From: Lysinibacillus fusiformis
Lineage (GTDB): Bacteria; Bacillota; Bacilli; Bacillales_A; Planococcaceae
Direction of reading: 5' to 3'
Length of the DNA: 64,000 bases
Assembly: GCA_030027265.1 (NCBI GenBank)
Contig: JASENG010000018.1
Location: 1 to 64,000 of the forward strand
A program made the translations under genes and the position numbers. Positions 16,050 to 25,613 of the stretch are shown here, piece after piece. Under the pieces are notes generated by a model that was not told where the DNA came from, did no database searches, and worked only from the letters and a program-made list of their open reading frames with translations. How positions within the stretch are numbered: position 1 is the stretch's first letter; each line of letters starts with the position of its first letter.

Positions 16050-18434
16050 ATGTCTTACAAAATTCAAAAAGCAGCCGTACTCGGTTCAGGGGTAATGGGT
16101 TCAGGGATTGCAGCACATTTAGCAAATATCGGAATTCCAACATTATTATTAGATATCGTACCAAGGGAGTTAACAAAGGAAGAAGAAGCAAAGGGACTTT
16201 CTTTGGAACACCCTGCTGTTCGTAATCGTTTTGCAGCTAGTGCAGTTCAAAAGCTGTTAAAGCATAAACCGGCGCCATTAACTTCGAAGAAAAATTTAGC
16301 ACTTATTACGGCCGGGAATTTAGAAGATGATTTAGAAAAGCTTAATGATGTTGACTGGATTATCGAAGTAGTCGTTGAGAATCTGGATATTAAAAAGAAT
16401 CTATTCGAACGAGTAGACCAAGTGAGAAAACCAGGAACAATTATTAGTTCAAATACATCGGGTATTAGCGTGAATGCTATGGCTGAGGGGCGTTCAGAGG
16501 ATTTCCAAAAGCATTTCTTAGGTACGCATTTCTTTAACCCGCCAAGATACTTAAAATTATTGGAAGTGATTCCAACTGAACAAACAGCACCAGAGGTAGT
16601 TACCTTCATGAAAACGTTTGCCGAAGACGTATTAGGTAAAGGGGTTGTTATCGGGAAAGACACGCCGAACTTTGTTGCAAACCGTATCGGGACATACGGT
16701 CTATTAATTACATTAAGAGAAATGCTGGAGCGCGGTTATTCAGTAGGTGAGGTTGATTCAGTTACCGGAACATTGATCGGCCGAGCGAAATCAGCTACTT
16801 TCAGAACTTTGGATGTTGTCGGATTAGATACTTTCCTTCACGTTGCCAAGACGGTTTACGATCAAACGACTGGTGAAGAACAAAAAGTCTTTGAAGTGCC
16901 GGAACTTATGAAAAAGCTAGTAGATAATGGCTGGTTAGGTGCGAAGTCCGGTCAAGGCTTCTTCGTGAAAAAGGGCAAGGAAATCCTTGAAATTGACCCA
17001 GCAACCTTCGAATATGTGCCAGCGAAAAAACTGCAAACACCTTCTATTGAAATGGCAAAGCAAACAAAAGGACTTCCGAACAAAGTGAAGACGCTTGTTT
17101 ACGCCAATGACCGTAGTGGAGAGTTACTATGGAATATCTTTGCTCCAACATTAATCTATGCTGCTGAGATGAACGGGGTTATTGCAGATAGCATTGTGGA
17201 AATCGATAACGCCATGAAATGGGGCTTCGGCTGGTCACAAGGTCCTTTTGAAATGTGGGACGCAATCGGAGTTAAGCAATCTGTAGAGAAAATGGAAGCT
17301 GAAGGCAGAGTTGTTCCTGGCTTCGTGAAGGAGCTTTTATCGCAAGGCTTTGAATCCTTCTATACAGAGCTTGATGGGGATGTGGCTTATTACAATGGTT
17401 CAGAGTATGTAAAAGTGCCAGTGAATGAAAAAGTGATCGATTTAAAACGTTATAAGAAAAAACAAGGGGTTATTAAATCAAACTCTGGTGCTAGTTTAAT
17501 AGATTTAGGTGATGGGGTTGCGTTACTTGAATTCCATTCGAAATCCAATGCAATCGGCCTTGATATTATTCAAATGCTGAACTTTGCAATTGATGAAGTG
17601 GAAGCGAATTACAAAGGGCTTGTTATTGGGAACCAGGGTAAAAACTTCTGTGTAGGTGCGAACCTTGGCATGATTTTAATGGAAGCTCAGGATGACAATA
17701 TTTTCGAATTAGACTATACAATTCGTGCATTCCAAAAAGCGATGCGACGAGTGAAATACAGTAAAAAGCCTGTTGTAGCTGCACCATTTGGCATGACGCT
17801 TGGTGGAGGCTCGGAAGTTTGTTTGCCGGCTGCACATATTCAAGCATCCAGTGAAACTTACATGGGCTTAGTAGAAGTGGGCGTAGGTTTAATTCCTGGT
17901 GGGGGAGGCAACCTGGCACTTTATGAAAAGTTCCTAAAAGGCCTTCCAAACGGAGTGGAAGTTGACTATCAAGCTATTGCCAACAAAGTATTTGAAACAA
18001 TTGCAATGGCGAAAGTTTCAACTTCAGGTGAAGAAGCACGCGACAATAACTTCTTAAACTTCGCTGATGGCATTTCAGTAAACCCGGATCATTTAATCTA
18101 TGATGCAAAACAGGCGGTGCTTGCACTATCTGAAGCGGGTTATACAGCACCGGTTCCAAAGAAAATCAAGGTAGTTGGGGCTCCAGGCTATGCAACTCTT
18201 CTACTGGGAGCGCAAGGGATGCTCCAATCGGGCTTTATTAGCGAGCATGATTTAAAAATTGCGAAAAAGTTAGCCTATGTGATTGCAGGCGGTCTTGTGC
18301 CATACGGAACAGAAGTCTCAGAAGAGTATTTACTCAACCTAGAACGTGAAGCATTTTTACAGCTTGTAGCTGATCCGAAATCTCAAGCAAGGATGCAGCA
18401 CATGCTGATCAAGGGCAAACCATTGCGCAACTAA
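16050..18434 (+). CDS. fadN: FadN, bifunctional enoyl-CoA hydratase/3-hydroxyacyl-CoA dehydrogenase
   Basis: 794 residues (Bacillus FadN about 789). The NAD-binding site is AVLGSGVMGSGIAAHLA at the N-terminus, the dehydrogenase signature region FLGTHFFNPPRYLKLLEVIP follows, and a second dehydrogenase lobe continues to about residue 440. A crotonase-fold hydratase domain occupies roughly 480-700, with the oxyanion segment GNQGKNFCVGANLG and GMTLGGGSEVCL. The domain order dehydrogenase-then-hydratase is inverted relative to E. coli FadB and characteristic of FadN. It carries out steps two and three of beta-oxidation. ATG at 16050 is preferred (AAGGGGGATG upstream); the longer frame from 16011 would begin inside the FadR operator. 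First gene of fadNAE. Confidence 0.95.
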   Translation: MSYKIQKAAVLGSGVMGSGIAAHLANIGIPTLLLDIVPRELTKEEEAKGLSLEHPAVRNRFAASAVQKLLKHKPAPLTSKKNLALITAGNLEDDLEKLNDVDWIIEVVVENLDIKKNLFERVDQVRKPGTIISSNTSGISVNAMAEGRSEDFQKHFLGTHFFNPPRYLKLLEVIPTEQTAPEVVTFMKTFAEDVLGKGVVIGKDTPNFVANRIGTYGLLITLREMLERGYSVGEVDSVTGTLIGRAKSATFRTLDVVGLDTFLHVAKTVYDQTTGEEQKVFEVPELMKKLVDNGWLGAKSGQGFFVKKGKEILEIDPATFEYVPAKKLQTPSIEMAKQTKGLPNKVKTLVYANDRSGELLWNIFAPTLIYAAEMNGVIADSIVEIDNAMKWGFGWSQGPFEMWDAIGVKQSVEKMEAEGRVVPGFVKELLSQGFESFYTELDGDVAYYNGSEYVKVPVNEKVIDLKRYKKKQGVIKSNSGASLIDLGDGVALLEFHSKSNAIGLDIIQMLNFAIDEVEANYKGLVIGNQGKNFCVGANLGMILMEAQDDNIFELDYTIRAFQKAMRRVKYSKKPVVAAPFGMTLGGGSEVCLPAAHIQASSETYMGLVEVGVGLIPGGGGNLALYEKFLKGLPNGVEVDYQAIANKVFETIAMAKVSTSGEEARDNNFLNFADGISVNPDHLIYDAKQAVLALSEAGYTAPVPKKIKVVGAPGYATLLLGAQGMLQSGFISEHDLKIAKKLAYVIAGGLVPYGTEVSEEYLLNLEREAFLQLVADPKSQARMQHMLIKGKPLRN

Positions 18435-18500
18435 GCTTGTGGATTTGAAGGCTGCGAAACTCGGAATTGACAAAAGCATTGAATAAGGGGGATACACAAC

Positions 18501-19673
18501 ATGCGTGAAGCTGTAATTGTAGCGGGTGCAAGAACGCCGATTGCTAAGGCGAAAAAAGGATCACTTGCAACTGTACGTCCTGATGACTTTGGGGCTGTAG
18601 TAGTGAAAGAAACATTAAAAAGAGCGGGATATGAAGGACCGATTGATGACCTGATTATGGGCTGTGCAATGCCTGAAGCCGAACAGGGAATGAATGTAGC
18701 TCGAAATATTGGTGCGTTGGCCGGGCTGCCGGATTCAACACCAGCGATTACAATCAACCGTTTTTGTTCATCCGGGCTTCAAGCCATTGCTTATGCAGCA
18801 GAACGTGTAATGCTGGGTCATTCGAAAGCGGTTCTTGCTGGTGGAGTAGAATCGATGAGTATGATCCCGATGACAGGGAACACGGTACGATTAAATCCTA
18901 AGCTGGCTGAGGAAGCGCCACAATATTATATGAGCATGGGTCATACAGCCGAGGAAGTTGCAAATCGCTATGAAGTAAGCAGGGAAGACCAGGATGCTTT
19001 TGCAGTTCGGTCCCATGAATTGGCTGAGAAAGCAATCAAAGAAGGCAAATTTAAAGATGAAATCGTCCCTGTTGAAGTAGTTCAGCACTATGTAGACGAG
19101 AACAATAAATTGCAATCGAAAACATTTACATTTGATACAGATGAAGGCGTTCGGCCAGGAACTTCAACGGAAGGTCTTGCCAAATTACGTCCGGCATTTA
19201 ACGTAAAAGGTTCTGTCACTGCAGGTAACTCTTCTCAAACTTCAGATGGTGCTGCAGCAGTCCTTGTGATGGACCGTGAAGAAGCTGAAAACCAAGGCTT
19301 GAAACCGATGGCGAAGTTTTTAGGCTTCGCAGTTGGAGGGGTACCCCCGGAAGTAATGGGGATTGGTCCGATCGAGGCCGTACCAAAAGCTTTAAAAATC
19401 GCAGGGTTAACGCAGGATGATATTGATCTTTGGGAGCTGAATGAAGCCTTTGCATCCCAATCCATTCAAGTGGTTCGCCATTTAGGAATCGATATGGAAA
19501 AGGTCAATGTCAATGGTGGAGCGATTGCTTTAGGGCATCCGCTTGGTGCAACAGGCGCCATTTTAACATTAAAGCTGATCCATGAGCTAAAGCGCCAAGG
19601 GAAAAAGTATGGTGTGATTACAATGTGCATCGGCGGCGGAATGGGTGCTGCCGGAGTAATTGAAGTCTTGTAA
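18501..19673 (+). CDS. fadA: FadA, acetyl-CoA acyltransferase (3-ketoacyl-CoA thiolase)
   Basis: 390 residues. The acyl-accepting Cys is in [16 protein letters not shown] (about residue 90), the His in [18 protein letters not shown] (about 346) and the second Cys in [11 protein letters not shown] (about 376), which completes the thiolase triad. It cleaves 3-ketoacyl-CoA with CoA to give acetyl-CoA and a shortened acyl-CoA, the last beta-oxidation step. It lies 66 bases after fadN with its own AAGGGGGAT ribosome site and is followed by a hairpin (19702) that could limit read-through into fadE. Confidence 0.95.
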   Translation: MREAVIVAGARTPIAKAKKGSLATVRPDDFGAVVVKETLKRAGYEGPIDDLIMGCAMPEAEQGMNVARNIGALAGLPDSTPAITINRFCSSGLQAIAYAAERVMLGHSKAVLAGGVESMSMIPMTGNTVRLNPKLAEEAPQYYMSMGHTAEEVANRYEVSREDQDAFAVRSHELAEKAIKEGKFKDEIVPVEVVQHYVDENNKLQSKTFTFDTDEGVRPGTSTEGLAKLRPAFNVKGSVTAGNSSQTSDGAAAVLVMDREEAENQGLKPMAKFLGFAVGGVPPEVMGIGPIEAVPKALKIAGLTQDDIDLWELNEAFASQSIQVVRHLGIDMEKVNVNGGAIALGHPLGATGAILTLKLIHELKRQGKKYGVITMCIGGGMGAAGVIEVL

Positions 19674-19701
19674 AAAGAAAGTTTTGTGAATTTGTTGATT
19701 A

Positions 19702-19760
19702 GCTTTAGGCAACCGTCCTACTACCGTTGCCTCCGGAAAAGATGAGTGCCTAAAGCTTTT
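19702..19760 (+). terminator. large-loop hairpin between fadA and fadE
   Basis: GCTTTAGGCA (19702-19711) pairs perfectly with TGCCTAAAGC (19747-19756), then TTTTCT. The short U-tract suggests partial termination, giving less fadE than fadNA message, unless fadE has its own promoter in the 75 bases that follow. Confidence 0.6.
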
Positions 19761-19835
19761 CTATATAAAATGGATGGGAATAAGTAAGAATCGCTTACAA
19801 ATAATTATCTTTTAATCAAAGGGGAGGAAGTAAAA

Positions 19836-21617
19836 ATGGTTCAAACAACAAACATTATTAAGGGTGGAAGTTTTTTAATTGAAGATGTGGAATTAGACCG
19901 TGTCATTACTCCTGAGGATTTTACAGACGAGCAAAAAATGATTGCTCAAACTACTGCGGATTATATTGAAAATGAAGTAAAGCCGGTTATAGAAAATTTA
20001 GAGAATCATGAATTCGAACATTCAGTACGCCTGCTTAAAAAGGCTGGGGAACTAGGGTTGTTGGCTGCTGACGTACCAGAAGAATATGAAGGTTTAGGAT
20101 TGGATAAAATCTCATCTGCTTTAATCGCAGAAAAAATGTCTCCAGCCGGTGGTTTTTCTATCACGCATGGTGCACACGTTGGGATTGGATCACTGCCAAT
20201 CGTGCTTTTCGGTAATCATGAGCAAAAATCGAAGTACTTGCCAAAACTAGCTTCTGGCGAGTTAATTGCAGCATATGCATTAACGGAACCGGGATCAGGC
20301 TCAGATGCCCTAGGTGCTAAAACAGTGGCTAAGCTGAATGAAGCTGGTACTCACTATGTACTAAACGGAGAAAAGCAATGGATTACAAATGCCGGTTTTG
20401 CAGATGTATTCGTGGTATATGCGAAAATTGATGGAGATAAATTCAGTGCCTTTATCGTTGAACGCAACTTCCCGGGTGTATCAGTAGGTGCTGAAGAGAA
20501 GAAGATGGGGATTAAATCTTCTTCAACTCGAACGTTGATTTTAGAGGATGCAGAAGTTCCTGTTGAAAACCTGCTTGGTGAAGTAGGACGCGGTCACGTG
20601 ATTGCCTTCAACATTTTAAATATCGGTCGTTATAAATTAGGTGTGGGTACAGTAGGCGGTTCAAAGCGTGCGCTCGAATTGGCGATTGCTTATACGAACC
20701 AGCGCCAGCAATTTAAAACACCACTTTCAAGCTTTAACCTGACAAAAGAAAAAATCGCAACAATGGCTTCACACCTTTATGCTTCAGAGTCTTTAAACTA
20801 TCGTACTGTAGGTTACTTCGAGGATCGTTTAAGCCAGCTTTCAGCGGAGGAACAAAAAGAAGGAAAGGCGATTGCAGGAGCGATTGCTGAATATGCGATC
20901 GAATGCTCGATTGCCAAAGTATTTGGTACTGAAACATTGAGCTATATTGCAGATGAAGCGGTTCAGTTGCATGGTGGATATGGTTTCATGGCTGAATATG
21001 AAGTAGAGCGCATTTACCGCGACTCTCGCATTAACCGTATTTTTGAAGGAACAAATGAGATTAACCGTCTACTGGTGCCAGGAACATTCATGAAAAAAGC
21101 ATTAAAAGGCGAATTGCCATTGCTTCAAGTCGCTCAAAAGCTGCAAGAGGAATTATTAATGCTGATGCCAGAAGAAATTGGTGATGAGCCATTAGCACAG
21201 GAAAAATATTTAGTGAAAAACGCTAAGAAAATTGGCGTATTAGTAGCTGGAGTGGCAGCACAGAAGTTTGGTGCAAAACTAGAAGCAGAGCAAGAAGTTC
21301 TTGTTAACATTGCGAATATCGCGAACCAATTATATGCTATGGAGTCAGCTGTTATCCGTACGGCAAAAGCAATCGAGCGCGATGGTGCAGAGAAGTCTAA
21401 GCAAAAAATTCTTTATACAGAAATCTTCTGCCAGGAAGCCTTTGCAGAAATCGAAAAAGAAGCAAAGGAAACTATCTTGGCTTCAGTAGAAGGCGATGCT
21501 GGAAAAATGACACTATCAGCACTACGCAAACTGACACGCAGCAACCCTTACAACTTAATCAAGAAAAAACGCGAAGCATCCCAAAAACTAATCGAAGCAG
21601 AAAAATACATCGTATAA
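19836..21617 (+). CDS. fadE: FadE, long-chain acyl-CoA dehydrogenase
   Basis: 593 residues, the Bacillus FadE length, with a helical C-terminal extension (from about 430) beyond the ordinary 380-residue acyl-CoA dehydrogenase core. Core signatures: AYALTEPGSGSDA, WITNAGFADVFVV, and QLHGGYGFMAEYEVERIYRD, followed by FEGTNEINR; the catalytic Glu region of the VLCAD-like branch lies near the last of these. It performs the first, FAD-dependent step of beta-oxidation and passes electrons to ETF, whose genes are not in the window. GGGGAGGAAG precedes the ATG. Confidence 0.94.
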   Translation: MVQTTNIIKGGSFLIEDVELDRVITPEDFTDEQKMIAQTTADYIENEVKPVIENLENHEFEHSVRLLKKAGELGLLAADVPEEYEGLGLDKISSALIAEKMSPAGGFSITHGAHVGIGSLPIVLFGNHEQKSKYLPKLASGELIAAYALTEPGSGSDALGAKTVAKLNEAGTHYVLNGEKQWITNAGFADVFVVYAKIDGDKFSAFIVERNFPGVSVGAEEKKMGIKSSSTRTLILEDAEVPVENLLGEVGRGHVIAFNILNIGRYKLGVGTVGGSKRALELAIAYTNQRQQFKTPLSSFNLTKEKIATMASHLYASESLNYRTVGYFEDRLSQLSAEEQKEGKAIAGAIAEYAIECSIAKVFGTETLSYIADEAVQLHGGYGFMAEYEVERIYRDSRINRIFEGTNEINRLLVPGTFMKKALKGELPLLQVAQKLQEELLMLMPEEIGDEPLAQEKYLVKNAKKIGVLVAGVAAQKFGAKLEAEQEVLVNIANIANQLYAMESAVIRTAKAIERDGAEKSKQKILYTEIFCQEAFAEIEKEAKETILASVEGDAGKMTLSALRKLTRSNPYNLIKKKREASQKLIEAEKYIV

Positions 21618-21622
21618 ATCCG

Positions 21623-21655
21623 AAAAGGGCATCCTAAACCAAGGATGCCCTTTTT
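21623..21655 (+). terminator. intrinsic terminator of the fad operon
   Basis: AAAAGGGCATCC pairs with GGATGCCCTTTT around TAAACCAA, followed by T residues. Confidence 0.92.
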
Positions 21656-21656
21656 G

Positions 21657-21683
21657 AATTGTGTGCGGACCAGGTCCTTAAAT
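21657..21683. repeat. GGACCnGGTCC intergenic repeat, copy A
   Basis: AATTGTGTGCGGACCAGGTCC, an interrupted palindrome directly after the fad terminator. It matches copy B 23 bases further on. Confidence 0.6.
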
Positions 21684-21684
21684 A

Positions 21685-21725
21685 ATTCCGAATATTTAAA
21701 ATTGTGCACGGACCGGGTCCCGAAA
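21685..21725. repeat. GGACCnGGTCC intergenic repeat, copy B
   Basis: TTCCGAATAT, five bases, then AATTGTGCACGGACCGGGTCC. The palindromic heart GGACCGGGTCC is preceded by the same AATTGTG lead as copy A and by a TTCnGAATAT block also found in copy C near 26541. Confidence 0.6.
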
Positions 21726-21784
21726 CAAATTCTCTGATATACTTTAGCTAAATAGATTTTAATGATAGGTGAAGGAGTATGGGA

Positions 21785-22141
21785 ATGGTACTTAAATTGA
21801 TTCAATATCCGCGTTGTACGACTTGTAAGAAGGCTGAGAAGTGGCTGAAGGATGAAGGAATCGCTTATGAAGCGATTCATATTGTTGAAGAGACACCGAC
21901 AAAAGAAGAATTAAAAGCGATTTGGGAAAAAAGCGGCCTTCCTTTGAAAAAATTCTTCAATACATCCGGCATGAAGTATAAAGAGTTAGGCTTAAAGGAT
22001 AAATTAGGCTCTATGTCGGAGGATGAGCAGCTAGAATTGCTTGCATCTGATGGTATGTTGATTAAAAGACCAATCGTGACAGATGGCGAAAAAGTTACTT
22101 TAGGATTTAAAGAGACAGACTTCACTGAATCTTGGAAATAA
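21785..22141 (+). CDS. yusI: Spx/ArsC-family protein YusI
   Basis: 118 residues. It has the ArsC/Spx thioredoxin-like fold with the N-terminal CxxC in YPRCTTCKKAEKWL (residues 8-21) and the basic RPIVTDGEK segment (about 95) where arsenate reductases and Spx carry the conserved Arg-Pro. Unlike Spx it lacks a recognised role with RNA polymerase. Position between fadE and gcvH is conserved with Bacillus subtilis. The ATG at 21785 is preferred because GAAGGAG lies eight bases upstream; the ATG at 21779 is too close. Confidence 0.85.
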   Translation: MVLKLIQYPRCTTCKKAEKWLKDEGIAYEAIHIVEETPTKEELKAIWEKSGLPLKKFFNTSGMKYKELGLKDKLGSMSEDEQLELLASDGMLIKRPIVTDGEKVTLGFKETDFTESWK

Positions 22142-22221
22142 AGCTGTACTACCCTTGTTTTTGGTAAAAAAATATGTCAAACTAAGCATGTATGAATTAC
22201 ATATATTTGGAGGGGTTTTTG

Positions 22222-22602
22222 TTGAGCACACCGAAAGATTTACGTTACTCTAAAGAACACGAATGGGTTAAAGTTGAAGATGGCAAAATACGCGTAGGAA
22301 TTACACACTTTGCACAATCTGAGCTTGGCGATATTGTTTTCGTTGAACTTCCACAAGTTGGCGACGAAATTGCATTAAACCAGCCATTCGGTAGTGTTGA
22401 ATCTGTAAAAACAGTTTCAGAACTATACGCGCCAGTTTCTGGTAAAGTAGTTGAAATCAATAGTGAACTTGAAGATAGTCCAGAATTTGTAAACGAATCG
22501 CCTTATGAACAGGCTTGGATGATCGTAATTGAACCAAATGATCTTTCAGAAGTGGAAGCTTTATTAACTCCTGAGCAATATGATGAATTAATTGATGCTT
22601 AA
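22222..22602 (+). CDS. gcvH: GcvH, glycine cleavage system H protein
   Basis: 126 residues, full length. The lipoyl-lysine lies in [15 protein letters not shown] (Lys near residue 63) on the usual beta-hairpin, and the N-terminus [15 protein letters not shown] is typical. H protein shuttles the aminomethyl group between the P, T and L proteins; in Bacillus it also serves as the lipoate relay to the 2-oxoacid dehydrogenases, which explains why it sits apart from gcvT/gcvP. The start is TTG at 22222 with GGAGGGG upstream; the frame is open to an ATG at 22192, but that lies before the ribosome site. Confidence 0.95.
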   Translation: MSTPKDLRYSKEHEWVKVEDGKIRVGITHFAQSELGDIVFVELPQVGDEIALNQPFGSVESVKTVSELYAPVSGKVVEINSELEDSPEFVNESPYEQAWMIVIEPNDLSEVEALLTPEQYDELIDA

Positions 22603-22621
22603 TATGAATATGATATAGTAA

Positions 22622-22651
22622 AAACGCCAGAAAACCACTGGCGTTTTTTTT
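22622..22651 (+). terminator. intrinsic terminator of gcvH
   Basis: AAACGCCAG pairs with CTGGCGTTT, followed by a T8 tract. Confidence 0.92.
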
Positions 22652-22688
22652 ACAACAAAAATATAATAAGTAACCACATCTTTTATTT

Positions 22689-22725
22689 CACTGATTTTTA
22701 CGAGACTCGATCTTAGAAATCAGTG
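22689..22725 (+). other. perfect 9-bp hairpin before yusF
   Basis: CACTGATTT (22689-22697) pairs with AAATCAGTG (22717-22725). There is no T-tract, so it is not a terminator; it could be a leader structure or a regulator site for yusF. Function unknown. Confidence 0.4.
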
Positions 22726-22836
22726 GGAAAAGACAGCGATTTTAAGAAAGCAGGAATCGTGCTTTTCAATCATTATCCTTATGCATATTTGAAGACTTTA
22801 TTTAGCTGTGTAACTACAAATCGTGGGGTGAAGCAA

Positions 22837-23193
22837 ATGATAGTTGATAAGTGTATAATTGTTGAGGGTCGATCGGATAAGTTAAACATTGCACCAATCT
22901 TTGCTGAGGATGTTAAAATTATTTGTACGAATGGTACGATTAGTGAGGATGCGCTACTAGATCTTCTGGAGCCATTTGAAGAATGTAAACTCTATACGTT
23001 ATTTGATGCGGATAATTCAGGGGAAAAGTTGAGAAAGCTAACGAAAAGAATTTATTCGGAGGCTGTTCATCTTTTCATACCTCGAACATATATAGAGGTG
23101 GCGAATGCCCCGAAAAAAGTATTGGCTAACCTTTTAAGCGATGCCAAATTCTCTGTGCATAAGCAATATTTATCTTCATCACTGGAAATATAA
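22837..23193 (+). CDS. yusF: small Toprim-domain protein YusF
   Basis: 118 residues, essentially one Toprim domain: the metal-binding Glu in IIVEGRSDK (about residues 8-16) and the DxD motif in FDADNSGEKLRKL (about 58). It resembles the stand-alone Toprim proteins related to RNase M5 and primases (Bacillus YusF, conserved in this gene order). Nuclease or nucleotidyl-transfer chemistry on RNA or DNA is expected from the fold, but no substrate is known to me. ATG at 22837 follows GGGGTGAAG; the upstream frame from 22723 runs through a hairpin and lacks a ribosome site. Confidence 0.82.
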   Translation: MIVDKCIIVEGRSDKLNIAPIFAEDVKIICTNGTISEDALLDLLEPFEECKLYTLFDADNSGEKLRKLTKRIYSEAVHLFIPRTYIEVANAPKKVLANLLSDAKFSVHKQYLSSSLEI

Positions 23194-23236
23194 AAGAGTG
23201 GTTTAATGCCGAAACAAAAGAAATAGGATGATGATT

Positions 23237-23542
23237 ATGAAAGAATGGACAATTGAAAATTGGAAGCAACAACAGGAAGAACATTCTTTAGTTGCTTTTT
23301 ATCTATATACGCCGATGTGTGGAACATGTGCTGTTGCCTCGAAAATGATGGATGTAATTGAAAATCTATTGCCTGAGTTGCCGGTAGGAAAAGCAAATAT
23401 TAATTTCTTGGAAAATTTAGCGATGGACTATCAAATTGAAAGTGTCCCGTGTTTATTAATTAGTGATAATGGAAATGTCGAAAAAGTGTACGCCTTCCAA
23501 TCTGTACCATTCCTATATGAAAAGCTGAAAAAAAGTAGTTGA
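23237..23542 (+). CDS. yusE: thioredoxin-like protein YusE
   Basis: 101 residues with a thioredoxin fold: active site YTPMCGTCAVASKMM (CGTC, about residues 29-32) and the cis-proline region IESVPCLLI. The extra Cys beside the cis-proline is unusual. Conserved neighbour of yusF and the met importer in Bacillus. Of three closely spaced in-frame ATG codons the last (23237) is best spaced from AGGATG. Its stop overlaps the -35 of the met promoter. Confidence 0.85.
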   Translation: MKEWTIENWKQQQEEHSLVAFYLYTPMCGTCAVASKMMDVIENLLPELPVGKANINFLENLAMDYQIESVPCLLISDNGNVEKVYAFQSVPFLYEKLKKSS

Positions 23543-23568
23543 CGCATATAGAACTGACATGGTAAAGT
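23539..23568 (+). promoter_or_regulatory. sigma-A promoter of the metNPQ operon
   Basis: TTGACG (23539-23544) and TAAAGT (23563-23568), spacer 18. It lies just upstream of the SAM riboswitch, so transcription starts into the aptamer. Confidence 0.65.
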
Positions 23569-23600
23569 AACATCCATAATCTTAAAACTTAATATCGTAA

Positions 23601-23770
23601 CTCTTATGAAGAGCGGTGGAGGGAAGTGCCCTATGAAACCCGGCAACCATCACATTTATGTGAAAAGGTGCCAAGTCACGCGAAGTGGATACTTTGGAAG
23701 ATAAGAGAACGGTTAACGTAAACTTGTAAATTTACGTCCCCTTCTACTTGTCTTGGTAGAAGGGTTTTTT
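23601..23770 (+). promoter_or_regulatory. SAM-I (S-box) riboswitch with terminator
   Basis: The aptamer spans about 23601-23707: it opens CTCTTAT, contains the hallmark GGTGGAGGGA and GCCCTATGAAACCCGGCAACC, and closes with GATAAGAG, which pairs with CTCTTAT as P1. The expression platform is a terminator, CCCTTCTAC (23739-23747) with GTAGAAGGG (23756-23764) and six T residues, preceded by an ACGTAAA/TTTACGT hairpin. SAM binding should allow the terminator, shutting off methionine uptake when SAM is abundant. Confidence 0.97.
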
Positions 23771-23866
23771 GTTTGCTAGATTTTTAATGTAGCATCCCAA
23801 AGCAGGCTGCTTTTTAAGATTACATAGTTTAGGTTGCTAACAGACGTAGAGTAAGGAGTCATATTG

Positions 23867-24892
23867 ATGATTGAACTTAAAGACATATCTAAAATATATA
23901 GAACAAAAAATGGAGAGATAACAGCCGTAAAAGATGTTAATTTATCCATTAACAAAGGTGAAATATTTGGAATAATCGGTTATAGCGGTGCTGGAAAAAG
24001 TACTATGATTCGTTTATTGAATGGATTGGAAAAACCTTCCTCAGGTACAGTAGAAGTAAATGGTCAAAAGATTTCATCCATTTCAGGAACACAGCTTCGT
24101 CAGGCGCGACAAAAAATCAGTATGATCTTCCAGCATTTCAATTTATTATGGTCGCGCACAGTTGCAGATAACATTGCCTTTCCTCTAGAAATTGCTGGCG
24201 TACCGAAAGCAGAGCGGGCAAAGCGAGTAAAGGAATTAATCGATTTAGTTGGATTGTCGGGTCGCGAAAATGCGTATCCATCACAGTTATCTGGCGGTCA
24301 AAAGCAGCGTGTCGGGATTGCAAGAGCTCTCGCAAATAACCCGGAAGTATTATTATGTGATGAAGCGACAAGCGCACTTGATCCAGAAACAACGGATGCC
24401 ATTTTAGAATTGTTGCTCGATATCAATAAGCGTCTTGGGCTCACAATTGTTCTGATTACACATGAAATGCATGTCATTCGCAAAATTTGTCGACGTGTGG
24501 CGGTAATGGAGGCTGGACGAGTTGTGGAAACTGGGGATGTGCTACAAGTGTTCCAAAATCCACAAGCTGAAATCACTAAAAATTTCGTAATGCAAGTATC
24601 AGGAACAAAAGAATCGAAAGAGTCGATCGAACAAATCCTTGTCAACTATCCTACCGGAAAAATTGTCAAGCTTACTTTTATAGGCAATAAAACCGAACAA
24701 CCAGTCATTTCCCAAATTATTAAAGATTTTGATGTAGAAGTGAATATTGTTCACGGTAATATTACACAAACTACGAGTGGACCTTATGGAACATTAATTG
24801 TACAAATAGATGGCAAACCAAATCAGGTTGAAGAAGCATTTAAGCTTTTAGCAACAAGAGAAATTCAAGCGGAGGTGATTGACCATGTTTAA
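23867..24892 (+). CDS. metN: MetN, methionine ABC importer ATPase
   Basis: 341 residues. Walker A is GYSGAGKS (about 38-45), the Q-loop is FQHFNLL, the ABC signature LSGGQKQRV, and Walker B VLLCDEATSALDP with the switch His in VLITHEMHV. A C-terminal NIL/ACT-like domain (about 265-341) is the methionine-sensing domain that inhibits transport when the cell is replete. ATG at 23867 follows AAGGAG at eight bases. It overlaps metP by eight bases. Together with metP and metQ it imports D- and L-methionine. Confidence 0.95.
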   Translation: MIELKDISKIYRTKNGEITAVKDVNLSINKGEIFGIIGYSGAGKSTMIRLLNGLEKPSSGTVEVNGQKISSISGTQLRQARQKISMIFQHFNLLWSRTVADNIAFPLEIAGVPKAERAKRVKELIDLVGLSGRENAYPSQLSGGQKQRVGIARALANNPEVLLCDEATSALDPETTDAILELLLDINKRLGLTIVLITHEMHVIRKICRRVAVMEAGRVVETGDVLQVFQNPQAEITKNFVMQVSGTKESKESIEQILVNYPTGKIVKLTFIGNKTEQPVISQIIKDFDVEVNIVHGNITQTTSGPYGTLIVQIDGKPNQVEEAFKLLATREIQAEVIDHV

Positions 24893-25553
24893 TCAATTAT
24901 TTCCGAACGTTGATTGGGTCAAGATGTGGGAGGCTACATACGACACGTTATATATGACGGTTATTTCAACAGGAGTAACATTTGTACTGGGACTAGTTAT
25001 TGGGATTGTATTGTTTTTGACAAGTCCGCACCAAATTTGGGCAAATAAAATTGTCAATTTCTTAACAGGCTCGCTTGTGAATATATTCCGATCGATTCCA
25101 TTTATCATTCTAATTATCTTATTAATTCCGTTTACGAAGTATTTACTGGGAACAATTCGTGGAGTTAATGCGGCACTGCCGGCTCTAATCATTGGTTCAG
25201 CACCGTTTTATGCGCGAATGGTTTTAATTGCATTAAGAGAAATTGATAAAGGTGTTATTGAAGCAGCCCGTTCCATGGGAGCAAAAACGTCAACAATTAT
25301 ATGGAAAGTATTGATTCCGGAATCATTTCCGGCATTGCTTTCAGGGATTACGGTAACAGCCGTAACATTAGTAGGTTATACAGCTATGGCCGGAATTATC
25401 GGTGCTGGCGGATTAGGGAACTTGGCATATCTGGAAGGGTTCCAAAGAAGCCGTGAAGATGTGACGATTTTAGCGACAATTTTCATTTTAATCATTGTTT
25501 TTATTCTTCAATGGATTGGCGATGCGATTACTGCAAAAACTGATAAAAGATAA
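24885..25553 (+). CDS. metP: MetP (MetI), methionine ABC importer permease
   Basis: 222 residues with about five membrane helices. The inner-membrane permease loop contains EAARSMGAKTSTIIWKVLIP, the EAA coupling motif that contacts MetN. The start ATG at 24885 lies inside the end of metN, behind GGAGGTGATT, so the two are translationally coupled. Confidence 0.94.
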   Translation: MFNQLFPNVDWVKMWEATYDTLYMTVISTGVTFVLGLVIGIVLFLTSPHQIWANKIVNFLTGSLVNIFRSIPFIILIILLIPFTKYLLGTIRGVNAALPALIIGSAPFYARMVLIALREIDKGVIEAARSMGAKTSTIIWKVLIPESFPALLSGITVTAVTLVGYTAMAGIIGAGGLGNLAYLEGFQRSREDVTILATIFILIIVFILQWIGDAITAKTDKR

Positions 25554-25613
25554 TTGAAATGTTTGTGGCTGTTGCCATTCACATATAAAAAATACAAAAG
25601 GAGCAAAATCACA